From Chlorophyllum brunneum (Eukaryota > Basidiomycota > Agaricomycetes > Agaricales > Agaricaceae), in contig OY756139.1 in the NCBI GenBank assembly GCA_963576785.1, positions 1 through 64,000 on the forward strand: a DNA stretch of 64,000 bases, in the 5' to 3' direction. The notes under the pieces are model-generated. The model ran no database searches and had not been told where the DNA came from. It saw nothing but the letters and a program-made list of their open reading frames with translations. The translations under genes were made by a program, and so were the position numbers. This document shows, piece by piece, positions 1-7,458 of the stretch (positions are counted from its first letter, which is position 1; every line of letters starts with the position of its first letter).

Positions 1-114
1 CCCTAACCCTAACCCTAACCCTAACCCTAACCCTAACCCTAACCCTAACCCTAACCCTAACCCTAACCCTAACCCTAACCCTAACCCTAACCCTAACCCT
101 AACCCTAACCCTAA
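1..114. repeat. Telomere: 19 exact CCCTAA units
   Basis: The window begins with 19 uninterrupted copies of the C-rich strand of the TTAGGG telomere repeat, so the left end is a true chromosome end (the G-rich strand runs 3' outward to the left). The array stops at 114 and passes directly into the retroelement sequence. Confidence 0.98.
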
Positions 115-124
115 AGAAGGGGAG

Positions 125-143
125 TCAGGCCCAGGAGGCCTGA
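125..143. other. Short inverted repeat at telomere-proximal end of the element
   Basis: Seven-base arms TCAGGCC (125-131) and GGCCTGA (137-143) flank a 5-base loop, only 11 bases from the last telomere unit. It may be the fold-back end of the element, like the better palindrome at 3815-3842, or a leader RNA hairpin. Confidence 0.45.
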
Positions 144-301
144 GTTGTCATGATTCAGAGGCCGTTCCAACGGCAAGCGGGGCTTTAGCCCCTTTCAGGT
201 ATGATATCGCTTCAACCTGGCCTGACTTTTTACTCACCACCCCTTACCCTGTAGTTCTCCGTTATGTAGCATTACGTACTCCTATTGTAGTTTTAGAAGC
301 A

Positions 302-2485
302 ATGAGATACCGTAATGTGATCCACTGTGTGAACTGTGAACTACCTAAGGAGCTGACCGTCCACCTCTCACTTGGACTCAAGTATTTACTTCCCAGTCGT
401 CTCAATAGTAACCTGATACGCGAGGCCTGGGCAGACTTTAAAGACCGTCTTCGTTGGTCACTTAAATTTGAAGTCGAACGTAATTTAGATGAGGTAGACG
501 AATATCCATTTGATCCAGAATATTATGTTAAGCCGGAACAACGCAAACCAGCTAAACTAATGGGCGCCATTATTGAATACGGTATCCAATGTGGAGAAGG
601 CTTCGTAGAAAATACGTTGTCCAATATTCCCACGGATTATCAGGCGGATCCTCTTGCGAGGGGCCTTGCACCGCCTGTAAAACATATCCAAGAGTACCTC
701 ACCTCTCATAACCTTGTGGTGACACTCACGGACAAAAATCTCGGGTGCGCGGTTTGCCCCGCCGCCTGGATCAAGGAGAAATCCCTTCAACTCTTGTCAA
801 ACGAACTCGACTATCTTCCACTTTCCTATAGAGAAGTCAATGAGTTACAACTGACCAAACGTGTTGAGATTGAGGGGATCGTGGAATGGTTGGAATCTTC
901 ATTCGACCACCCACAGTTACCGAAGTTCATCGGAAGTATGTTGGAGAAAGCCGCGGCGAATCCCGCCCGGCACATTCCGCAGTTCTATTGTATTCCGAAA
1001 ATACATAAGAATCCCGTAAAAGGGCGGCCGATCCTGCCGTGCCATTCCGTTGTTCAAGGACCTGCCGGTAAATTTGTATCGAAAAGTCTTAAACCTGTTA
1101 TTAAACAGGCGCCATTTATCATCCATGGATCCAAGGATTTGGCGATAAAATTAAGCAAGTTAAATCTTCCCCGCTATAAGCTGATAGACGGGAGTGTGTA
1201 CACTTTGTACTTGATTAGCGGCGATGTCGTCGCTTTTTACCCACACGTTGACGTTGAGCTTGCTCATCAGATTGCGCGGGGGTACTTCGGCAAGTATCTC
1301 CGAGAGGAGAAGTATCCACATGACGTTGTCAAGATGAACATGGAATCCATGCTATTCCAGAAATGTCTAGACGCGGCGGATTTAAACTTAATTATGCAGT
1401 TCGATGGGAACTTCTATAAACAGAATCGTGGCTTAGCGATGGGCGTTGCGTCTAGTCCTGATCTGGCTAATCTCTATGGTGTATTCCACGAGTTAGATTT
1501 TCCGTTTATAAATAATAATTCCCGTGTACCTTATTATGGAAGGTACATTGACGATTGTTTGGCTCTGGTGTATGCAAAGTCCGAGGAGGACGCTATCTCC
1601 GAGATGTCCAAACTTAAGTTTGCGAACTGCGAAATAGAATGGGTTAGCTCAGCTAGTCAAATGACTTTCCTGGACATGTTGTTGTTCTTCGATGAGAAGA
1701 ATAGGCTTCAACATAAAGCCTACAGGAAACAGCTAAACCATTTTGAGCGCATACCATGGGTCAGTTTTCACCCACTTTACGTGAAAAGAGGAACCTTCCT
1801 CGGAGAACTGTCACGGGTCGCCACTTTGTGCAGCCGGTTCCCAGATTATCTGGAAGCCTGCAAAGATGTAGCTTGCATCTACATCGCACGTGGTTACCCC
1901 GTCGGTGTTGTTAACTCGTGGTTTAAACAAAACTACAAAGCACGTTGGGAATCGAGGTTGAGAGAGACCCAAGTAGCACGGGCAGACGTGCTTGTGCTTA
2001 AAAGCGAGTATAACCCCGCGTGGGATTATGTTAACGCTCAACTTCTTGAGGAACACATAAAACAAGGTTGGCTCAGCGCTTTGCAGCAATGGGCTATCAC
2101 TGACTCGGATCTCCCACGGGAAATTCGACAGCGTGAAACCAGTCGGGTACCTCCGTACCAGTACGAAGCCTCGCACGCCGGCGCGCCGCCTTCTGGGGCC
2201 GCTGAGCATTTGCTTGGCCTAGGAGCGTATGGGGAATACCTTAGATTGGATAAGACCTCAGTTTTTGACAAGCGTGTGATTGTGAGCAAGAAGCGCACGA
2301 TTAATCTCTTTGACTTGTCGGCGATTTGGAAACGCCATGTTCTTGAATTAACTGATGAAACTATATTTTATGATGACGAGACGGATATCGCCTATCATCG
2401 CGATTACGATCGCAACGTTTCATCGGGTACTTTTCCAGCTATGGACACCGGAGCTGATCCGGAGTACTATGGTCTCACGCAGTAA
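302..2485 (+). CDS. Penelope-like reverse transcriptase (Coprina-type, no endonuclease)
   Basis: A 727-residue intact ORF. It would copy element RNA onto a chromosome 3' end. Visible RT core motifs in order: the Penelope-specific DKNLG near residue 142, PKIHKNPVKGRPI near 232-245, motif A GDVVAFYP near 307, motif B GLAMGVASSP near 378, catalytic YIDD near 415, and TFLDML near 457. After these comes the Penelope thumb-like region with HPLYVKRGTFLGEL and a later RGYPVGVV. The polypeptide continues about 150 residues further without a Cys/His GIY-YIG endonuclease, typical of the telomere-bound subgroup related to telomerase RT. The ORF has no stop or frameshift, so it may be recently active. The ATG at 302 is the first in frame; an intron in the leader cannot be excluded. 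Confidence 0.9.
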   Translation: MRYRNVIHCVNCELPKELTVHLSLGLKYLLPSRLNSNLIREAWADFKDRLRWSLKFEVERNLDEVDEYPFDPEYYVKPEQRKPAKLMGAIIEYGIQCGEGFVENTLSNIPTDYQADPLARGLAPPVKHIQEYLTSHNLVVTLTDKNLGCAVCPAAWIKEKSLQLLSNELDYLPLSYREVNELQLTKRVEIEGIVEWLESSFDHPQLPKFIGSMLEKAAANPARHIPQFYCIPKIHKNPVKGRPILPCHSVVQGPAGKFVSKSLKPVIKQAPFIIHGSKDLAIKLSKLNLPRYKLIDGSVYTLYLISGDVVAFYPHVDVELAHQIARGYFGKYLREEKYPHDVVKMNMESMLFQKCLDAADLNLIMQFDGNFYKQNRGLAMGVASSPDLANLYGVFHELDFPFINNNSRVPYYGRYIDDCLALVYAKSEEDAISEMSKLKFANCEIEWVSSASQMTFLDMLLFFDEKNRLQHKAYRKQLNHFERIPWVSFHPLYVKRGTFLGELSRVATLCSRFPDYLEACKDVACIYIARGYPVGVVNSWFKQNYKARWESRLRETQVARADVLVLKSEYNPAWDYVNAQLLEEHIKQGWLSALQQWAITDSDLPREIRQRETSRVPPYQYEASHAGAPPSGAAEHLLGLGAYGEYLRLDKTSVFDKRVIVSKKRTINLFDLSAIWKRHVLELTDETIFYDDETDIAYHRDYDRNVSSGTFPAMDTGADPEYYGLTQ

Positions 2486-3325
2486 TTCGCCATTAACTGC
2501 CCCTTTCTGATGCCTAGCTCAGACGGAGGGGGTGGGGCTGAAGAGCGCAGCAGAGCGTGTGTGGCGGTATTGGTCCCGATCTCGATACTCATCGGGTAGG
2601 ACATGCTTCTATGGCACCGAGTAACCGGCGCCGAAGGCCCTAATGCGGGCTGAGTGGATATCGGATACTATCCACGTGGGAGTGTGTGAATTTGTGGGCG
2701 AGTAACGGCCCTTCACCTTACGTCGACGCCAGGGTATGGATACCAATTGGTTAGAGGGGCACAAGCCCCTTGCCGTCCCGGGAAGGACGTTAAAATATAA
2801 ACGAGGAACTGGGAACCCGCGCCGGGGAAAACATCGGCGTCCCTATGGGTAGACGTCGCATAGATGTCGAAAGGAAGTTCCATATTTGTCAACCAACATA
2901 CCCCTCTGTCCGAATTATCTGTGACTGTCACACCTGGGGAAGGGTGCGGGGACGGCCCTTAGTGATGTAAGCGTGGGACAAGCCGCACAAGATGGCCTCT
3001 GTCCGTGCGACTAGAAACGGGGATACGAAGCCGTAGTTTAGTACCTGGACTCGTGACTTTTGCAGGGGAGCAGGCCTATTTCGGGGGCTGCTGAGACCCG
3101 CTGGTGCTTTCGCGTATCGTTTCGCGTAGTTCCATGGCCGGCCACGGCCTTAAAGGATATAAGTACCCCGGGTAGTTCCCGGTGAGAAGTTTATCCGGAC
3201 CTTTAGATGGTCACCGGCGATGCCTAAAGCTCGGCCGGTGTATTGTTCGTGAAGATATTCATGGCGGTACGTACTCTATCTACTTCGAGTAAGTGGGGCA
3301 GCTTTCTAACCAGTTGGCAGCCATA

Positions 3326-3401
3326 AAAATTCCCACCCAACCCTCACCCTCACCTAACGGTGCCGCTTCGCGGACGGGTTTCGGGATTGGGTGGGAATTT
3401 T
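3326..3401 (+). other. Long RNA hairpin in retroelement 3' region, copy 1
   Basis: Arms AAAATTCCCACCCAA (3326-3340) and TTGGGTGGGAATTTT (3387-3401) are perfectly complementary over 15 bases. The 46-base apical region contains a second stem, CCGC-TTC-GCGG. The arms are unchanged in copy 2. Confidence 0.8.
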
Positions 3402-3683
3402 CACTTTAGCAGATCAAAACTACGAAGATAATCTATTTTTAGAGTACACGTTTACGTAAGCAACATTACGTAAGGAGTCACGTGAGTGCTCGGTAAGCAT
3501 GTTTGTCGCTGTTTACAATTTGATCCGATCAACGGAAGCTTCGGAGCTCCGTCGGACCCGAGTAACTATTTTTAGCACGCCGATTCCCATGGAATGTCAA
3601 GGAATGACAGCTGTCAACTGTCACATCGTGGGTAGAGTGGACTTAGAAGTCCTTCTATCTTAAGAACAAGGTAAAATAAACAA

Positions 3684-3757
3684 GTGCAAAGCGCCTGATG
3701 AGCTGTATATAACAGCGAAATCCTTGTGGGCTAACCCCCCACTCGATTGCGTTGCAC
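3684..3757 (+). ncRNA. Type I hammerhead ribozyme, copy 1
   Basis: The core CTGATGA (3695-3701) and GAAA (3717-3720) flank a perfect 5-bp stem II (GCTGT 3702-3706 / ACAGC 3712-3716, loop ATATA). Stem I is formed by GTGCAAAGCGC (3684-3694) with GCGTTGCAC (3749-3757), leaving a two-A bulge and one G-U pair. Stem III is ATC/GAT, then an internal loop, then GTGGG/CCCAC. The predicted cut is after the second T of GATT at 3748. Hammerheads in the repeats of Penelope-like elements, including fungal ones with stable stems, are established. Activity here is inferred from the fold only. Confidence 0.88.
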
Positions 3758-3790
3758 TACCAGCTCGTCAACAGAGTATTCCCACTACTA

Positions 3791-3814
3791 AACCCTAACC
3801 CTAACCCTAACCCT
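3791..3814. repeat. Interstitial telomeric repeat 1
   Basis: Four AACCCT units join the 3' end of the full element to the palindrome that begins the truncated inner copy. They mark a former chromosome end onto which the outer element was added. Confidence 0.95.
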
Positions 3815-3842
3815 GTCCTACCCGATACTCATCGGGTAGGAC
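3815..3842. other. Perfect fold-back palindrome at the 5' end of the truncated copy
   Basis: GTCCTACCCGAT (3815-3826) and ATCGGGTAGGAC (3831-3842) are perfect 12-base inverted arms with loop ACTC. In copy 1 only the right arm and the inner CGAT are present; the bases matching the outer left arm differ. The left arm therefore looks templated by the right arm, as by a snapped-back, self-primed cDNA end. Confidence 0.75.
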
Positions 3843-4565
3843 ATGCTTCTATGGCACCGAGTAACCGGTGCCGAAGGCCCTAATGCGGGCTGAGTGGATA
3901 TCGGATACTATCCACGTGGGAGTGTGTGAATTTGTGGGCGAGTAACGGCCCCTCACCTTACGTCGACGCCAGGGTATGGATACCAATTGGTTAGAGGGGC
4001 ATAAGCCCCTTGCCGTCCCGGGAAGGACGTTAAAATATAAACGAGGAACTGGGAACCCGCGCCGGGGAAAACGTCGGCGTCCCTATGGGTAGACGTCGCA
4101 TAGATGTCGAAAAGAAGTTCCATATTTGTCAACCAACATACCCCTCTGTCCGAATTATCTGTGACTGTCACACCTGGGGAAGGGTGCGGGGACGGCCCTT
4201 AGTGATGTAAGCGTGGGACAAGCCGCACAAGATGGCCTCTGTCCGTGCGACTAGAAACGGGGATACGAAGCCGTAGTTTAGTACCTGGACTCGTGACTTT
4301 TGCAGGGGAGCAGGCCTATTTCGGGGGCTGCTGAGACCCGCTGGTGCTTTCGCGAATCGCTTCGTGGAGTTCCATGGCCGGCCACGGCCTTAAAGGATAT
4401 AAGTACCCCGGGTAGTTCCCGGTGAGAAGTTTATCCGGACCTTTAGATGGTCACCGGCGATGCCTAAAGCTCGGCCGGTGTATTGTTCGTGAAGATATTC
4501 ATGGCGGTACGTACTCTATCTACTTCGAGTAAGTGGGGCAGCTTTCTAACCAGTTGGCAGTCATA

Positions 4566-4641
4566 AAAATTCCCACCCAACCCTCACCCTCACCTAACGG
4601 TGCCGCTTCGCGGACGGGTTTCGGGATTGGGTGGGAATTTT
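4566..4641 (+). other. Long RNA hairpin in retroelement 3' region, copy 2
   Basis: Same 15-bp perfect stem as 3326-3401 at an offset of 1240; both arms are unchanged while neighbouring bases differ between copies. Confidence 0.8.
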
Positions 4642-4923
4642 CACTCTAGCAGATCAAAACTACGAAGATAATCTATTTTTAGAGTACACGTTTACGTAAG
4701 CAACATTACGTAAGGAGTCACGTGAGTGCTCGGTAAGCATGTTTGTCGCTGTTTACAATTTGATCCGATCAACGGAAGCTTCGGAGCTCCGTCGGACCCG
4801 AGTAACTATTTTTAGCACGCCGATTCCCATGGAATGTCAAGGAATGACAGCTGTCAACTGTCACATCGTGGGTAGAGTGGACTTAGAAGTCCTTCTATCT
4901 TAAGAACAAGGTAAAATAAACAA

Positions 4924-4997
4924 GTGCAAAGCGCCTGATGAGCTGTATATAACAGCGAAATCCTTGTGGGCTAACCCCCCACTTGATTGTGTTGCAC
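4924..4997 (+). ncRNA. Type I hammerhead ribozyme, copy 2
   Basis: Identical core (CTGATGA 4935-4941, GAAA 4957-4960) and stem II to copy 1. Two C-to-T changes are present: one lies in the stem III internal loop, the other turns a stem I G-C pair into G-U, so the fold is kept. The predicted cut is after 4988, exactly 1240 bases from the first. Confidence 0.87.
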
Positions 4998-5030
4998 TAC
5001 CAGCTCGTCAACTGAGTATTTTCATTATCA

Positions 5031-5053
5031 AACCCTAACCCTAACCCTAACCC
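5031..5053. repeat. Interstitial telomeric repeat 2 (oldest chromosome end)
   Basis: Nearly four AACCCT units separate the retroelement stack from unique chromosomal sequence starting at about 5054. This is the junction where the ancestral broken or shortened end was capped. Confidence 0.93.
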
Positions 5054-5130
5054 CCTAGCCTGTCTCACAATCCAGGCTGAGTTTGTCCTTCAATTGCCCA
5101 TCTGCTCTCACTCTCTTATTGCTTTCCCAG

Positions 5131-5413
5131 GTTGGCTCTCATCCCGATCCGCATTACCAATGCCTCATCCAGCGTTAATGCACCATTGTCCTACCCTCCC
5201 GGCCACGTTGCTGGCGGGCCTCTTCCCGGAACAAAGTTAGAAGCCCTGCAGGCAAACGGTAAAACGCTTGATTCTTTTATGTGGTCTACTGTGATAAAAG
5301 CTGTCCCGTTAGGAGCTCAAGCTTCTGCTGCTCTCCAAGCACTTGGTGTCCAGAATATTCCGGCTGCGGCAGCGGAGAGGATCAATGTTTTCCATTCCTA
5401 CCTTGGGATTTGA
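5131..5413 (+). pseudogene. 3' fragment of a gene cut off by the telomere
   Basis: An open frame of 93 codons ends in TGA at 5411-5413. It is preceded by a good 3' splice site (pyrimidine-rich, then TTTCCCAG at 5123-5130), so it reads as the last exon of a spliced gene. The putative intron upstream runs only 77 bases before hitting the telomeric repeats at 5053, and no donor or 5' exons exist. The peptide contains YPPGHVAGGPLPG and an alanine-rich stretch; I do not recognise the family. It is probably a dead remnant of a gene lost when the chromosome end was formed. Confidence 0.5.
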
Positions 5414-7458
5414 TGAGAAGCGGTGTTGCATGGTGTTTTGTCGAGGGCGGGTATAGCGGGTTGTGAAAGTGCCCTATATGTGAATATGAGTCTCGGAAAA
5501 ACTAGAAAAGTTGCAAGTTCTGGTAATAGTGAGAGTAAATCGTTAGTATGGTGAATTTCATGAAAAGGGGGGCTCGAATAGCCTTGGGGAAGGGCAAACT
5601 CCAATAGTATGGGTACATAACGATTCTGTCTGTTGTCTCTGTCCGTCTTTGTCATAAAGACTTTGAAGTACTTCAGGATAAGCAGGAGGAATCTGACGAT
5701 GAAGATGATGGGGGGAATTGTATGCACCTTACATAGGTTGTCTTACTTGGGTGGTTCATAAGACTGTACATTATGTGTCAACATGTTGCGTCTAATCATT
5801 TCGGCAGTTGCCATGTGGTTCCGAGGTGGTTCTGGTAATTTTTTAATATTGTAAGTTCTGTAGAATATTCAGGTGTGATCCAGATGACATGATTTCATAT
5901 TTAATAAATGCAGAAAAATCAGCGGATTCCAATGGTATATATACTTAAGTGAGGGAGTACTATCTTAACACTGGCACCAGAGGCCTGGTGCCAGTACTAA
6001 TAGGTAGGCACGAGGAGTGTGATGGTCGCGGGAGGTATGGTTATCCTGAGGGTTGTGACGGTCGCGGGAGGCATGATTATCTCGTAGGGTATGGCTATCG
6101 CGGGGCATAGGTTCATCGCGGGACACATGGTTATGACGGGGAGTATGTCTGTCCCGAGGGATATGTCTGTCTCGAGGGATATGGCTATTGCGAGGGATAT
6201 GGTCATCGCGAGCCGTAAGTTTGTCACGCGAGGCATGGTTATCTCGGGGGGTATGCCTGTCGCGGGAGGCGTGGTTATCCCGAGGAACATGTCTATCTCG
6301 GGTAGCATGAGTATTCCGAGGGGCATGGCTATCATCCTTATCAAAGGGTAATGCTAAGATGCAGCAATTGGCGTCTGCTGATGCAGGGCAGAGATCTAGA
6401 AATATTGTTAGGTATGGTCTTAACCTTGACCGGTAACGGGAAACTAACCAGTGGCTGGATGGGATGCCCCGACAGCGTTGGAGCAGTCAGTAGTCGAGAG
6501 GCACACTCCAGGTGTCCCTGCTACTTTGCAACCACCGTTCGGGGCCGCTTGAACTGTGACAACGATGGAAAGGATGGCGAGAAGGTAAGTAAAAGAGGAC
6601 TGCATATCAGAGGGGTTTGTAATTTGTTAGCGAACTTGGACGAGTATGAGGGCGTTTTATACCGTTCGAATATTTTCTGCTTTGGTGATATGAATCTATG
6701 TAGGCGGCGAAAGTTGGTCATAAGCAGTCCGGATCACGAAGCGGTGAGTCATGGCAGCTTGTTTTGATACTAGTCTTGACATAGTGGCGATGTTAATTGA
6801 CGTGCATTCGTTCGTGAAGGATCTGCAAGAGACACATGGAACTCACAAGCCTTTGTCAAAGGTGGCGGATAACAGGACGACGCTGGGATCGTTACGGCTC
6901 GCTTCCGCGCGATTTCCATATGTATTAACCAGAAAATTATCACACTGGGTTTTATCAAAGAATCGGGTGCAGAGCAGTAGTCGACGATCGACAATAGTGG
7001 ACATGACCATGAGCGGATCGCGACCAACCGTCTTGGCGACGACGCATCTCTAGTCCTATGACGACCAGTCTGTCCTTACACCGCCCGTCATGTTTTGAAG
7101 ATGATTGCTCTGAGAGTTCACCACAGGATACCAACATACCCTAATCTAAACCCGTAGGCTATGTTGGCTCTGTCGAGGATGCTGTGAGCTGCCCCACACT
7201 CGCATGTGCAGCAGGGTCTCCCTAGTATCAGATGCAATAAAGGGATATCCGAAGAGATCATTAGGGCGTTGACATAGTATCATGACTGACGTACGGTGGT
7301 TAATCCCGGAGATCCTCTAAACGAGGCTATCGACTGCCAGTAGGACAGGGCAACTGGCAACGGTGCAATCCTGGTAACAGACGTGAGCGTGGGCTGATGA
7401 CGTCTGGGAATCGATAATGGGTGGCTGTGCTGCGAAGAAAGCTTGAACGGCGACGGCG
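5414..7458. other. Subtelomeric region without a recognisable gene
   Basis: Apart from the minisatellite at 6018-6333 this 2-kb stretch holds only short overlapping frames with no motif, no consistent splice pattern and no resemblance to neighbours. The frame at 6351-6767 (138 codons) is the longest non-repetitive one and looks random. Confidence 0.6.
6018..6333. repeat. Degenerate 18-bp minisatellite
   Basis: About 17 or 18 imperfect units follow the pattern ATGTCTGTCTCGAGGGAT. The period of 18 keeps both strands open in one frame: plus-strand units read like MSVSRD, MAIARD, MVISGG. The core TCGCGGGAGG/TCTCGAGGG varies. The open frames on both strands are a by-product of the period and not evidence for a protein. 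Confidence 0.8.

Larger units (their letters stand above)
2486..3790 (+). other. Non-coding 3' region of the retroelement
   Basis: About 1.3 kb follows the RT stop codon without a credible ORF. From 2583 onward it is duplicated downstream at a constant offset of 1240 bases. It contains a strong hairpin (3326-3401) and a hammerhead ribozyme (3684-3757) near its end. Conservation between the two copies is about 98 percent by eye, with no indel. Confidence 0.8.
115..3814 (+). mobile_element. Telomere-attached Penelope-like element (Coprina type)
   Basis: This is one retroelement copy lying between the terminal telomere array and a short internal telomeric run. It has a 187-base leader (115-301), a single RT ORF (302-2485) and a 1.3-kb non-coding 3' region (2486-3790) that ends in four CCCTAA-phase repeats (3791-3814). 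No GIY-YIG endonuclease is encoded after the RT, as in the known endonuclease-deficient Penelope-like elements Athena and Coprina that live at chromosome ends. The sense strand is the CCCTAA strand, so its RNA 3' end can anneal to a TTAGGG overhang and be primed by it; this orientation matches that model. The assignment to Coprina rests on the host being a basidiomycete plus the telomeric setting; I could not run a phylogeny. Confidence 0.85.
2583..3814 (+). repeat. Direct repeat, copy 1 (unit 1240 bp)
   Basis: Bases 2583-3790 match 3823-5030 at an exact offset of 1240 with only about 20 substitutions and no gaps. Both copies end in CCCTAA-phase telomere repeats (3791-3814 and 5031-5053). Copy 1 is the 3' part of the full element; upstream of 2583 it continues into the RT gene, whereas the homology to copy 2 stops. 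Confidence 0.95.
3815..5053 (+). mobile_element. 5'-truncated second copy of the same element (direct repeat copy 2)
   Basis: This copy consists only of the element's 3' region: it starts in sequence equivalent to about 2583, carries its own hairpin and hammerhead, and ends in telomeric repeats (5031-5053). It lacks the RT gene entirely. Severe 5' truncation is usual for target-primed elements. It was the first insertion on the old chromosome end, and the full-length copy was added outside it. Confidence 0.88.

Noticed and set aside
302..2485. Telomerase reverse transcriptase or a LINE RT
   Set aside because: The DKN motif, PKIHK and HPLYVKRG thumb pattern are those of Penelope-like elements; there is no telomerase RNA-binding domain and no AP or PLE endonuclease.
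2713..2931. A 72-codon minus-strand frame repeated at 3953-4171
   Set aside because: It is repeated only because the 1240-bp unit is duplicated; it has no motif and lies in the structured non-coding 3' region.
3684..3735. Type III reading of the hammerhead (stem III formed with CAAGG upstream)
   Set aside because: It needs a mismatch or bulge next to the cleavage site and no good stem I hairpin exists, whereas the type I fold gives a nine-pair stem I.
5997..6344. A 115-codon minus-strand frame over the minisatellite
   Set aside because: It is the antisense reading of the 18-bp repeat; the period alone keeps it open.
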